A DNA stretch of 64,000 bases from positions 1,674,001-1,738,000 of the forward strand of contig OY782877.1 of NCBI GenBank assembly GCA_963678445.1, in the 5' to 3' direction. The notes beneath the pieces are model-generated. The model did no database searches. It saw nothing but the letters and a program-made list of their open reading frames with translations, and had not been told where the DNA came from. Positions within the stretch are counted from its first letter, which is position 1; each line of letters starts with the position of its first letter. Shown here one piece after another: positions 36,125 through 47,400 of the stretch. Origin of the DNA: G963678445 sp963678445. Lineage in GTDB: Bacteria > Hydrogenedentota > Hydrogenedentia > Hydrogenedentales > G963678445. Both the position numbers and the translations under genes were made by a program.

Positions 36125-39100
36125 TTAGCGCCGCAGACCACGTCGCGTCATTACACCCAATACTGCCAACACTGCAACCAGTGTGATCAGACTCCACACA
36201 CTGCTTGCCGGCACGCCTGTTCCCACCACAACCAAGTGTTTCTGGGTAACCATCTTGATTTCTTCGTAATTTGTCACGGTCAGCGACACGGTATATGCGC
36301 CATCGTGTTTATAAACATGCACTGGATTCTGTTCCGTGCTCGTGCCGCCATCGCCAAAGTACCAGTACCATTCTGCCACCGGCTTGACCGTGGTCAGCGT
36401 CCGGTCATAGAACTGTACGGAAAGCGGTGCACGACCTGTAGGTGGAAATGCTTCGAAATCGGCCTCCATGGACGACTTGGTGTATTTACCGATGAATTGA
36501 ATCGTGTCACCCACTTCGAGAAGACGCGATACGGTTGCTGGTGTCGGCGCCCCATACCCTTCTAATGGCTTCCAGGTCAGGCTGAGGGGGCCGCTGGGGA
36601 TCTGGTTCAGGGTGACTGTTCCCATGCCTTCGTAGATTCCACCGTCACTGTCGGTAAGGGTCCACTCTGCCGCAGCAGCAGTTACTTTGATTTCCACCGT
36701 ACCGGTTTCGCGTGTATAGGTGAAGGGGTAATTGTTGGTAATGTTGCGCAACACCATCACCGAGGTGTCTTCGGGGGCAATCCATCCGGGTATGGGCTTG
36801 AACTTGACCATCCGTTCACCATCCGTACTGGCTAGCATCGCGCCACTGTCACGCCATTCGCCACCGGTAACGCGCCATTGTGCACCCGCATTGCGGACGG
36901 CTTCTGGTAGCAGCGTTACGGATAGAATCCCTTCGCCCTCACCCAGAATGGGGATATAAGAACCCACCAATGTCAGGGTTTCGCCTGCACCCAGGGTCGC
37001 TGTTGCAGGGTTCGGTTCTGGCATCAGGTAGGTGTTCACATAGCCCCAAATCACCTTCAGCTCACCTGTAGGAATGTCGGTCAATGTCGTATCGCCCAAA
37101 CCGGTATGGGGAGCACCATCGCCATCGATTAATGCCCACGGCGCCCCTTCCGGATCTACGTTGATGATTACCGTGCCCAGTTCACGCACATATTCGTAGG
37201 TAAGATCGTAGGGCGTGTTGCGCACAATGGTCATTGAGGCCGTCTCTGGTGCAATCCAGCCGGTCATGGGGGTAAAGGAAAGGGTAGCTTCCCCATCCGG
37301 CACTTCGAGTGTTGCACCAGTATTCTGCCAGGCTCCACCGTTAAAACGCCATTGCGCACCCGCGTCGCATACGCGGGCTGGGGTCAGATTCACGGTAAGA
37401 TCGACGCGTCCTTCTCCGATGATAGGGGGGTAGTTTCCGGTGAAGGCAACCGATGCACCGGGAAACAGAACCAAATTCTGGGTGCTGGGCGTGGGGAGCA
37501 TATAGGTTGCGAGCGGTTGCCAGGTAAGCGCAATTTCGCCTGTAGGCACATTTTCCACGATCGCACTTCCTTCACCGGTGTGACTTTCCCCGTCGCCATC
37601 GATGAATGACCATGGCGCATCCATGGGTGAGGCATAGATTTCTACGGTACCCGTCTGACGTGTCCAGGTTTCTGTCAGCTCCAACAAGTAGTCTTTGTTG
37701 ATCGTGACTGTTTTTTTCTCCGGCGCTGCCCAGCCTTGTACGAGGTTGTAGGTAATGGTGTGTTCGCCCACTGGGGTAGCAACAAAGCTTCCGCTCTCCT
37801 GCCATTCTCCATCGTCCAGACGCCAGCGTGGGGTCTGAGCCAATACGCCATCGGGGGCAAAGTCAACTCGCACTGCACCTTCATCAGGAATTTCTCCCAT
37901 GCATGCAGGATAGTTAACAAAAACACTCTTTTGATAGTTCTCGTGCGTGCCCAAGCCTTCTGACAGTCCAATCAGACCACCATAAAGATCCAGCTCCAGC
38001 CAGGTGATCACGATACGGCCGTCGAAGAACATCTCGATCTGAAAGTTAACCTGATTTTCCGTGATGATATTGCTCAGGAAAACCTTGTCGAAGGTAACAA
38101 CGACGCGATTCGTATACTGTTTCCAGTAAACCGTGCCGCCTTGATCGGGTTTCAGGTCGGTAAAGATGCCGGAAATGCGTGGCAGGTCAAAATGCGCATC
38201 CACACTCGGATCATTTTCTGTATCAGGTGCGGTAAAGGTGATGTAGCCATTACTGCCAATGAAAAATGAGCTGTATTTTTCACCATACAGCGCTACCTGT
38301 TTCCCGTCGCTCAGCGTAATTTCAACAGCATCATTGTCTCCCAATGTCACCGGGGTGCCGTCGTAGGGACTGGTACGATAATTACTCGTATCATCGACGC
38401 AGGCGACGTAGTAATTGTTGGAAAGATTGGGCGTGAAGAGTACGCGTTTATAGCTTACGTTGTTGTTGCCCATGGTGAAATGCTGTGTAAACCAATCGGT
38501 TGGCTCACCAGGACTGGGCTGACCGGTAAAATTAAGTTCTGATTTTGTAAAGGGGAAATCGCGCAACTTAATCGGCGTCCACTCCAGACGTGTAAGGAAG
38601 TTATCCGCATTCTCGCCCGGCCATTCCCAACGCCAGCCCAAGATTCCGAAGAAAACAACTGGGTAGACTTTTGCTCCCAGATTTAGCTCCGAATCGTTTT
38701 GGTAGGTCAGCTCGGTGCGATACCCTGCGGGGGGAATCACGATATCACGCGTTTCGTGTTCCGTTGTATACTGGTTCCCATCACTCAAATCGATGCTGTC
38801 GCATCGCAAGTAGCCATTGGCTACTGCGGCAATGTCCAGCGCAACGCCTGCTTTGGGAAGAGGCACCCAGTCGGGCAAGGTAATAAGCCCTCGGGTAATA
38901 AGTAGGGAAATAAGGTCTAAATTTACCACTTGCGTGCGTCCGGCTTCATCGCGCAATTCTGATGTTTCGTCCAGCAGGTAGGTATTGAATTCATCACGAT
39001 CAGAAGCCACCATGTGAAAATCAGGCACGTAGGGGATATCGACAATAAAGGGATCTATCCAGGAGATGGGGATATCAAAGGCGAGCTTGAGGAAGAATTC

Positions 39101-42100
39101 TGCGCCGAAATAGAATCCCCAGTTGCCTGATGCGGCTCCCGCACTCAGCTGATTTTCATTAGCCAAGGTGAAATTACCGCTGACGTTGGCGTCGTAGTTG
39201 AAGCCGGCCCCGGCGTTAAGACGCACCTGGATCACAAAACCACCGGGTTCGTCGCCACTGCCACCGGGAATCCAGCCTGAATCGAAACCGAGGTTTTCCA
39301 TCCCTTGCGGCGGCACCGTAAATTGCACCATGCGCGTGATTGGATCATCGGCTTTTTCATCTGTCGCTTTAAGAGGAGAGAGGGGCGATTCGTCTGCCGG
39401 TTTAGTCCAAGTCTTCGCTTCGCCCGCCAATTCTTCGATTGGAAAATTTGGTTTTTCGTACTGATATACGAAAATTTGCATAATAGATCCGCCGGGTTCG
39501 TCGAGGCGGATGGAAAGGGGACGAATGCGACCATCTTTGAGTTTTTCTTCTGTGCGGCGCTCTGAAATCATTCGCTGCCCGTTGCTGTAGACAACCACTT
39601 CGAAGGGCTGCGCTCCTGCACTTTTCGGCAAGCGGTAGACTATTTCGTAATTTCCTGCTTGCACCGCGACCTTTTCGCGACCATCGCGCTGGATTGCACT
39701 TTTGGCGCCAGTAGCCTGTTGCGCCGCCAACAGTTCGCGGTGTTGCGATGAAAAGCCTGGGTTGCCGACACCTTGCGCACCCACACGCACGACACGACGC
39801 TCTGTTAATCCGTCGTCGCCGTAGTAGGCCACTTCAACGGAGCCATTTGTCTTCGCCAGTGCTGTCAATGCTTCGTCGGAGATTTGTGGATTGTTGGTAT
39901 GCGCGGAATAAATCACCGCGTATTCGCCATAGGCGCTCATTCCCATGCCCAAAATAGCCACAAACAATACTATACGCATGTATTTTGCATACGTGGATTT
40001 ATGTCTCAATATAAATGCGCCTCCCAAAGCACAGCATAAGGCAAGCAGTGCAAGCGCAAATCCGTTCATTGTCGGTACCATATACTCTACCTCGACTTCG
40101 ATTTCACCCGTCTCACAGCTTTCCAACTCATCCGCCACCATACACATGTATACGCCGGCGTCGTCCATTTCGGCCGTACCAAGGCTCAATACGGGACCTT
40201 GGAGCATGCCGGTATCTTCTATTTCGCCTTTCCCTTCGAGCTTGGTCCAATCATAGGTAACTTGGCCGAAAGCGCCGGTCACCGTGACTTCAAGGGAAAA
40301 CAGATCGCCTTCTACGACTTTTTGCTGATTCCCGCCATCCACAGAGATGGTCAGCGCGTTTGGATTTAAGGCAATCCGATCGGTGATGGATTCTTCGGAG
40401 AGGTTGCCTGCGCGATCGCGCAGGGATAAAAATATGTCTTTGTAACCTTGACCGGGAGAAAGCTCCCAGGACAACATTTCGCTGAAGGGCTGCCATGCGC
40501 CCCAATTCTCCCCGTCGTCACTCAAGCGCATCTCGATTACACCGCTACCACTCGCACCTTCGTCGGCTGTCAGCTTTAATTGCACGTCCGTTACGCGGGT
40601 GAAGGGGGCATTTTCGTCGATGACTATCGTACCTGCCGGCGGTGTCATGTCAATCGCAAGCAATCCAGCGCTTTCGCTGCTGCCAATCTGTCCGAGTACG
40701 TCGGTGGCCGTGATGCTTAAGCTGGCAGGACCGTCTACGTCGATAGAAGGGGTAACGGTATAGGTGTATTCATAGCTGCTGCCTTCATGGGCCGCATAGC
40801 TTGCCGCGTGGCCATTGACGGTAACTTCGGGCAATCCGGGTAGGCCGTTGTCATCATTTACGGTGAATGCAATCGTAACTACATCGTTGGCCTTGGCGAA
40901 TTCGGGATAGACGTTGACCGCACTGATGGTGGGTATCGTGCTGTCAATCAGCAACGCTGTTGTATTGGTAAGTGTGTCGGCATTCCCGACGCTGTCGACA
41001 ACGGAAATAAGCACTGTGGCGGGGCCGTCGGGATTAATTTCGCCATCGACTGTATATCGGTAGGTATAGGCATCATCGGTTTGCGTTTCAAAATCCGCTG
41101 CATTTCCGTTTATCAGCACGGTGGGATAGGGCTGTACAGCGGTTGCGGCATCGATTGCTGAAAAGGTCAGACGGACCAGATCGCCATCTTTGGCAACGTT
41201 GGGATTTGCCTGCAGGGAGCTAATCTCGGGCGCTTGTGTATCCACGGTCAGCACATCATTGAAGACGGGGGCGGCGATGTTGTTTACCATGTCGACCGCG
41301 TTTATCTGAATGGCTGCAGCTCCATTGGGGGAATCCGTTACTATGGAATAGGTGAATGTGTATTCGCTACCTGAGTGACTGGTAGGCGCGCCAAGGTCTA
41401 TTCCATCAACGGTGACGGTGGGGATACCTACTAATGGGCTGTAGCTATCCTGAAGTGTGAAGTGGATCTCAACCGTATCACCGGCCTTGGCCATAGCGGG
41501 CGTTGCGGTGAGTCCGGTTATATCGGGAGGGGACAGGTCAATGGTAAACGCTGTTTCCGAGCGAAGTTCGCCCGCATTACCGGCTACGTCTACTGCTGAG
41601 AAAACCACCGTTGCAAAACCTTGCGGGGCGCTAGCCGGTACCGCGTAGTCATAGGTATATGCGTTGCCGACAACCATGGAGGGTGCGCCTACTACAACGC
41701 CTGCTACCGTGAGCATTGGTGCTGCGGAAAGTGCACTCACGTCCTCTACGCGGATGGAGAAGGTAACTGTGTCATACGCACCTGCCAGGTAGGGTGTGAT
41801 GGCGAGATCGTGGAAAGCAGGCGCCGTATTATCGATGAACAATATCGTGGTTTCTGTCGTCTCGGAACTGTTTCCCGCGGCGTCTGTTACCTGCACTTGC
41901 ACAGTCGCCGCACCTTCTGGTGCATTCGATGGCAGGGTGTACATGTACGTGTATTCATCACCCGATGCAGATGATGGCGCGCCTACATTAGCTCCATTCA
42001 CTTGCATGAGCGGGGCCGAAGGAAGGCCATTTGCATCCGTTGCTTCTACTTTCAGTGTTACGCGATCGCCTGCCCGGGCTGGTGAATTCAGGCAGGATAC

Positions 42101-43744
42101 CTGCTGAATCACAGGCGCGGTTCCGTCGACAAAAAGCGTATTTGTGGATGTCTCCTGGCGGGTGTTTCCCGCACGATCGACCGCATTCACGACGAGGGAA
42201 ATGGGACCATCGGACGTAGCGGTCGGCACGGTGTACGCATATGTATATACATTGCCCGACGTAGCGGTCGGCGCACCCAGATCGACGCCGTTTGCGCGCA
42301 TGGTCGGTGTGTCGGCAAGGCCATATACATCGCTCACGGTTACCCGCAATGTCGATGCTGTTCCGGGTTGTACATAAGCGGGATCTGCCTGAAAATTCGT
42401 GATGGTCGGCGGGGTGTCATCGATGGTCAACAACGCATTGGACGATTTGCCCTGGCTATTGCCTGCGGTGTCAATCGCCAATACCTCAATCAATGCCGCG
42501 CCTTGTGGAGCGTTAGTGGGCGTGGTGTAGGTATAGGTGTACACATTGCCCGCTGTCGACGTAGGCGCTCCGATAGAAACCCCGTTTATTGTCATCGTAG
42601 GCGCACTTGTTAACGCCACATTATCACTCGCCTCTACGGTGAGGGTTACAACGTCACCGCCTTGCACATATTGGGACGAAACCGTCAGTACACCGACAAC
42701 GGGGCGTGTGGTATCCAGCACCTGAATGGCGATATCTTCTTCATGGTACCCATTGTATGTTGCCGCATCGGTCACCCGCACGCGGATGGTATGACTGCCT
42801 GCGCTTCCCCGATCAATTAAGGTGGCATCGGCAATAGCGACTTCGACAGTGGTGGCGGTGGAAGCATTCAACGCAAAACGTCCCCCTGCTGAATCCACCA
42901 ATGTCCAGGTGTATGGCTCCACTCCATCCGCATCTGTTGCCTGTAACGTCCCCAGCAACGTTCCGTTAGCGTCCGAATCCTGCACCGTCAATGCATTGGG
43001 CGCAATATCCGTCGGCGGCGCACTGTCCACCTTCAACACAATCGCCCCCATCGTTCCTTTGTCTGGCAGGTTCCACCCCGTCGTCAACGCTGTACCATTC
43101 AAGCCCGTCACCACCCCCATTGCACCTCCGTTGCGGTCTCCAAACCAGCCACTCACTTTCGGCCAACGCCGGTAGCCAAGTGTTTTTGTGCCGCCGCCTT
43201 TTATACCGGCTTCGTCCATTTCGTCCTTGGTGCTTACCAAGGTCACCAGCACTGCGCCCGCCTCGGCCTGTTGCGCGGTAAAGGAGACTTCCGGGTCGTC
43301 GCCATACCCACCCTGGGCAGCAATGACCGGTGTATCCAGATCGACTCCTGAAAAGCAATAGAGCCCACTCGTTTCCGGTTCTGTATCCCCTGAGAAGGCC
43401 AGCGCCACTGTTTGTGCGCCCGTGGGGGGATTGATGCAGTAGAATAACTGTGCGCGTTCATCCTCGCCTTCAAAATCCACCGCCTCGGTCATCGCCATCC
43501 CCCCCAAGGTGGCTGAGGCTTTACGGTGATTGCGGTTGGTCACCCCTAATATGGCCACTTTGGTGCCTGCGGGAATCGATGCGGTCGTCCATGACCAGGA
43601 GCTACCGCTGTTGGTGGTTTCCGCGCTGAATCCGGATTGGATATCGGGACCATTGAGCAAGGTAATCGCCCCGTAGCATGGCATAATTACACAGGCAATG
43701 AGCATGCCTGTCCAGCATCCCGAAAAGACATTCCGAGCTGTCAT
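36125..43744 (-). CDS. 2539-aa giant surface protein, apparent in-frame fusion of two secreted proteins
   Basis: First half (1-1250): signal peptide (about 1-25), an N-terminal lectin-like domain, a cadherin-like unit, seven Ig-like repeats of about 95 aa ('G.PT...GN.YTY.YT.P..AP.G'), an Ig module, then VPTMNG, a hydrophobic helix and RHK near 1245, which is a sorting-type tail. Second half: Met1256 (position 39979) begins an ideal signal peptide (MRIVLFVAILGMGMSAYG). A beta domain, a nidogen-like segment, three tandem repeats of about 145 aa ('AGAQWR', 'GW.APE', 'GTVEI', 'DGDG..HTG'), a PKD domain ('WYFGDGGTSTEQNPVHVY') and a second C-terminal tail (VPASS, helix, RRGLRR) follow. No stop separates the halves. 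Confidence 0.82.
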   Translation of the reverse strand: MTARNVFSGCWTGMLIACVIMPCYGAITLLNGPDIQSGFSAETTNSGSSWSWTTASIPAGTKVAILGVTNRNHRKASATLGGMAMTEAVDFEGEDERAQLFYCINPPTGAQTVALAFSGDTEPETSGLYCFSGVDLDTPVIAAQGGYGDDPEVSFTAQQAEAGAVLVTLVSTKDEMDEAGIKGGGTKTLGYRRWPKVSGWFGDRNGGAMGVVTGLNGTALTTGWNLPDKGTMGAIVLKVDSAPPTDIAPNALTVQDSDANGTLLGTLQATDADGVEPYTWTLVDSAGGRFALNASTATTVEVAIADATLIDRGSAGSHTIRVRVTDAATYNGYHEEDIAIQVLDTTRPVVGVLTVSSQYVQGGDVVTLTVEASDNVALTSAPTMTINGVSIGAPTSTAGNVYTYTYTTPTNAPQGAALIEVLAIDTAGNSQGKSSNALLTIDDTPPTITNFQADPAYVQPGTASTLRVTVSDVYGLADTPTMRANGVDLGAPTATSGNVYTYAYTVPTATSDGPISLVVNAVDRAGNTRQETSTNTLFVDGTAPVIQQVSCLNSPARAGDRVTLKVEATDANGLPSAPLMQVNGANVGAPSSASGDEYTYMYTLPSNAPEGAATVQVQVTDAAGNSSETTETTILFIDNTAPAFHDLAITPYLAGAYDTVTFSIRVEDVSALSAAPMLTVAGVVVGAPSMVVGNAYTYDYAVPASAPQGFATVVFSAVDVAGNAGELRSETAFTIDLSPPDITGLTATPAMAKAGDTVEIHFTLQDSYSPLVGIPTVTVDGIDLGAPTSHSGSEYTFTYSIVTDSPNGAAAIQINAVDMVNNIAAPVFNDVLTVDTQAPEISSLQANPNVAKDGDLVRLTFSAIDAATAVQPYPTVLINGNAADFETQTDDAYTYRYTVDGEINPDGPATVLISVVDSVGNADTLTNTTALLIDSTIPTISAVNVYPEFAKANDVVTIAFTVNDDNGLPGLPEVTVNGHAASYAAHEGSSYEYTYTVTPSIDVDGPASLSITATDVLGQIGSSESAGLLAIDMTPPAGTIVIDENAPFTRVTDVQLKLTADEGASGSGVIEMRLSDDGENWGAWQPFSEMLSWELSPGQGYKDIFLSLRDRAGNLSEESITDRIALNPNALTISVDGGNQQKVVEGDLFSLEVTVTGAFGQVTYDWTKLEGKGEIEDTGMLQGPVLSLGTAEMDDAGVYMCMVADELESCETGEIEVEVEYMVPTMNGFALALLALCCALGGAFILRHKSTYAKYMRIVLFVAILGMGMSAYGEYAVIYSAHTNNPQISDEALTALAKTNGSVEVAYYGDDGLTERRVVRVGAQGVGNPGFSSQHRELLAAQQATGAKSAIQRDGREKVAVQAGNYEIVYRLPKSAGAQPFEVVVYSNGQRMISERRTEEKLKDGRIRPLSIRLDEPGGSIMQIFVYQYEKPNFPIEELAGEAKTWTKPADESPLSPLKATDEKADDPITRMVQFTVPPQGMENLGFDSGWIPGGSGDEPGGFVIQVRLNAGAGFNYDANVSGNFTLANENQLSAGAASGNWGFYFGAEFFLKLAFDIPISWIDPFIVDIPYVPDFHMVASDRDEFNTYLLDETSELRDEAGRTQVVNLDLISLLITRGLITLPDWVPLPKAGVALDIAAVANGYLRCDSIDLSDGNQYTTEHETRDIVIPPAGYRTELTYQNDSELNLGAKVYPVVFFGILGWRWEWPGENADNFLTRLEWTPIKLRDFPFTKSELNFTGQPSPGEPTDWFTQHFTMGNNNVSYKRVLFTPNLSNNYYVACVDDTSNYRTSPYDGTPVTLGDNDAVEITLSDGKQVALYGEKYSSFFIGSNGYITFTAPDTENDPSVDAHFDLPRISGIFTDLKPDQGGTVYWKQYTNRVVVTFDKVFLSNIITENQVNFQIEMFFDGRIVITWLELDLYGGLIGLSEGLGTHENYQKSVFVNYPACMGEIPDEGAVRVDFAPDGVLAQTPRWRLDDGEWQESGSFVATPVGEHTITYNLVQGWAAPEKKTVTINKDYLLELTETWTRQTGTVEIYASPMDAPWSFIDGDGESHTGEGSAIVENVPTGEIALTWQPLATYMLPTPSTQNLVLFPGASVAFTGNYPPIIGEGRVDLTVNLTPARVCDAGAQWRFNGGAWQNTGATLEVPDGEATLSFTPMTGWIAPETASMTIVRNTPYDLTYEYVRELGTVIINVDPEGAPWALIDGDGAPHTGLGDTTLTDIPTGELKVIWGYVNTYLMPEPNPATATLGAGETLTLVGSYIPILGEGEGILSVTLLPEAVRNAGAQWRVTGGEWRDSGAMLASTDGERMVKFKPIPGWIAPEDTSVMVLRNITNNYPFTYTRETGTVEIKVTAAAAEWTLTDSDGGIYEGMGTVTLNQIPSGPLSLTWKPLEGYGAPTPATVSRLLEVGDTIQFIGKYTKSSMEADFEAFPPTGRAPLSVQFYDRTLTTVKPVAEWYWYFGDGGTSTEQNPVHVYKHDGAYTVSLTVTNYEEIKMVTQKHLVVVGTGVPASSVWSLITLVAVLAVLGVMTRRGLRR

Positions 43745-44488
43745 AATTCCTTCCCCTCACGTCTGGCGCATCAGGTGTCTACATCGCACCTGCATCCGCA
43801 TGACACGTCCGCCCTGCTGGACGGTAAAACTTCGTTGTGGCACAGCCGTCGTTTTTTTATGGTCTGTCATGACACGAAAAACGCGGCACCTAAAATTTCC
43901 CAGTTGTTGAACTATACGATCATTCCTTGGGTATGCACGCGAAAACATCCTGATTCCCTCGCACCCATGCGCCAAACATGGCCAATTCTCCGATTGTGTG
44001 TAACAGCCCCTTGACTTACAGGATACAGCCGTTTACACACGCACGAACTAGCAGAAACTTTTCCCGTTACACCGGTTCACATTGGCACAGACAGCACTAC
44101 TGTCCATTCCGAGCAACTATCCACACCGGCGTCCCTTCCGCTTCTGCGAACTTGACAGGAATTTTCCCTTCTGCCTCTGTACGTCTTCACCATTTTCTGC
44201 ACTGCAGCCAACAGCAGAGCCTGGCTTTGTTTGGAAAACGTTATTCTCGCTTTCTTTTTACATACAACGTACATTATTCACGTTCACAGTTCTGCCATTA
44301 TGCACTATTTCTCCAAAAATATACAGTCACCAGCGCTTTTTTGACTCTTTTCGCACCAGAAAGTTTCATTATTTGCGACATTTAGCATTAAAACGGCCAC
44401 GCCGCCCTGTTTTTAGGATGCAAAACGGGAAGCGCATCACTGCGCTTCCCCTCCAGAAAAACATGGATCACTCTATCTTGAAATGGGG
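43745..44488. other. 744-bp intergenic region upstream of the giant surface protein
   Basis: I see no gene here. It is more AT-rich than the surroundings, especially 44200-44400, and should hold the promoter and a long leader for the minus-strand surface-protein operon. The only clear element is the terminator at 44424-44452. Confidence 0.45.
44424..44452 (-). terminator. Rho-independent terminator after the DUF4091 gene
   Basis: GGGAAGCGCA and TGCGCTTCCC form a perfect 10-bp stem with a 4-nt loop. On the minus strand it is followed by GTTTTGC. It lies about 35 bp beyond the stop at 44489. Confidence 0.8.
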
Positions 44489-47400
44489 CTACAAGGCTTG
44501 CAAAGCGCTAATCAGCTGCGCCAATTCCACACGTGCCTTACTCAACAGGGCAGAATCCTGGGTAAAATGCTCGTTATCCACAATAATCGCCTCATCAATC
44601 GCCAAGGCAGCTTCCACCTCTTTGCGCAGCGCTTCCGGCACCGCCGCTCCCTTGTTTTGCAGCAAGTTTCGCAACAAGGCGAAGTACTCGTAATCTTCGA
44701 TACCGTCGCGGGCAATACTCATGCGAATAGAGGCCCAGGGCACGCCGTTGGGACCGGGATAAATGAGATAGCCACACCCATGGTGGCCCGGCTGACTGTT
44801 CCAGGGCATCCAGGGGCGTTCAGGCCAGCGCTCTTCACCGCTCACGTTATCCGCCCAATGGGTCGTCCCCCAATAGAGATAGCCTTGCGCGCCATATTTC
44901 CAGCACTGCCAGAAGATAAGGCGGTGATCAATGGCAGGGAAATCAATCATGATGCCGGGGCGATCCCAAACGGTATAGAACCAAAGATTTTCGCCCGCCT
45001 CTTTGCGTAATGCAACCATGTTGGGATCAAATTCGCCAATGACCGGGCACCAGGTATCCACCCCGCCCACCAGCGCCTGCTCTGGAGCACTGGTCTCAAG
45101 GACAGGCCATTGCGGCAGATTTTCCTTCACCCACTGGTTCATTTCAAGCACCTGCGGGATGATGTGGCGCGCCATAACCGCGACCTCATCGTGCGCATAA
45201 TACAGGGCTTTGTCTTCCCAGCCCTTTTCCTTGAGCAACGCCTGGGTCGCAAGCACTTTTTCTTTGTACTCGTCGCGTCCAGAGCCGTCAAAAAGGTCTG
45301 GAATGGGGATAAAGAAACAATTCTGCCCATGCGCCATAAGGTATTCGAAATCTTCCAGCATGTTTCCGCCGCCAAGCGGGAAGTTTTTGATCGGACTCAT
45401 GCGGTGCTTGAGGTGCAAATCATAAAAACGTTTGCGCACCTCAAAAGGCGTGCGTCCCTCATACTTGTAGAAACGCTGCACCTGGCTCTCTTTCATCCAG
45501 AACGAAGTCTTCAGCGTAGTTTGCTCAGGCAACGCAAAATCCCATACATCTACTTCAAGAGGAACATTCAGTGTACCCGCATTCGCCGTCGTCACCTTCA
45601 GCACGCCGCTGTATTTACCCGGAGCTGTGTCCGCATCGGTATGCACGGTGATATAAAACGGCTGCGCTTCTTGCGTGAAAGGCACGTCGAGCTGCGCGTT
45701 TGGTTCCAGTACATCCGGATAGAAGCCCACTTTTTCGATTGGAAAATTGTATTCTGGCTCGCCAATCTTCACATAGCCCACGCCATAGATTTCGATCTGA
45801 TCGGCGCGCAAAACGGTATCGCCATCTTCCTGCTTAAGATCAACGGCCTGCACTGCAAGCTGATTGAGATCCTGCCAAAGCGGCACCACCACCAGTTGTG
45901 CAGATTCGTATTCGTTGCGTGCCAGCTGAATCTGGACCGGTTTAGGAGCTCGTTTTGTGGAAAGCAGTGCTTCATCCCGGAAAACCTTGCGCAAAGTCGT
46001 TTCCGGCACCGCGGCAAAAGCACCCGCTGTAGCAGGCGTGGCCGCCGCTGCATAAAGGCGCGCTACTTCACGGCGCAACAGATCCAGCGCTCCTTGCACC
46101 TGCGCAATCATCGCCGCACCACCTTCTTGCGGCATGGCTTTCATCAAGGCGTCACTGGCAGCGTTCACCTGCTTTTCCAGGGAGCTATGGGCGGCAGCAC
46201 GCACCGCTTCATCGGCCAGTTTTTCCATAGCGGCATAGCCATCCTGCGTCAGTGTTTGCAAGACTTTGTTTTCCGCCTCAAATGCATTAAACGTGGCCTC
46301 TTCCTCGACCACGCCCAGCAATTGGGCGCCACCCGTATCTACCAAACGCATCGCAAGCTGGTATTTGCCACCCGTAGCCGCGAACAAATCGAATGCCGCC
46401 TCTTTTGCTTCTCCCGGCGCACAGGTTTCGCTGACAACCTGGCTTACGACGCTACCATCCGGACGTGTAATCTCAGCAATGGTGTCCAAGCGACGCGGAC
46501 GGATGCTCTGGTTGGCAAACTTAAAGCGTATACGGTTTTTACCTATCTTCAACGGCGCAAACTGCACCAGAGAAAGCGGCGCGTCGATTGCATCTACCGC
46601 CACCGCTGGTGCAGGGGTAAAGGCTGCACCGTGAACATTGCCCGACAACTGCGCATCGTGCGCCAGCATGGGCCAGGGCAGCTTTTCAGGGACATATTTC
46701 CCGCCTAAACTCAAACTGCGGACCGTGCGATCTTTACCGGTAAAAATAATCTCAACTTCACCATCCCCATCCACATCGCCCAAAGCAGGTGTCGTCAACG
46801 GCTGGGCCGTGGTTTTGAAATCCCACTCTTCTTCCCCCTGTGCAGAGAAACAAACCAAACGACTGGAGCGTGCGCACACGAGGATTTCGAGCTCGCCATC
46901 GCCATCTACATCGCCCACCGAAGGGCCTTGTACAATGCCGCCCAAACGCGCAGCACCGGCATCGGCCGCCCATAGCAATTCTCCATTGCGAATACGATAA
47001 ACGTGGCCGGATTTGTCGCCCGCAAGCACATCCAACATCCCTTTGCCCTCAAAATCAACCAGCGCAAATGAACAGGCGTTATCAATACTCCCCTTACCCT
47101 TGAACCGCCATTGTTCCTCCCCATTTTCCGCATCATAGGCAATCACCTGGAAATCTTCCGTCGCCGAAACCACCTCCAGACGCCCATTTCCATTCAAATC
47201 GCCCACCGCAACGTTACTACGGCGCTCTTTGCGGGGCTGTCCATCCATCTGTGACCAGACCAGATTGCCATCATGGTCAAAACAGGCCATCAACCCGCCG
47301 CCAAAGGTAATATAAACTCGCATTACCGGACTGTCACCCAGTTGTGCAACGGCAGGAATGCCACGGATCGCGCCGTCGGCCTGATAATGCCACAGGGCTT

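Noticed and set aside
32945..43744. CRISPR-like or satellite array within the surface-protein genes
   Set aside because: The periodicity is at the protein level (Ig-like repeats of 90-145 aa) with diverged DNA, not identical short repeats with spacers.
43978..44385. Possible small gene in the 744-bp intergenic region
   Set aside because: No ribosome site, atypical composition, and it overlaps other equally weak frames in both directions.
45110..46708. 532-codon plus-strand frame antisense to the DUF4091 gene
   Set aside because: Shadow frame: Cys/His/Arg-rich, no domain, no ribosome site.
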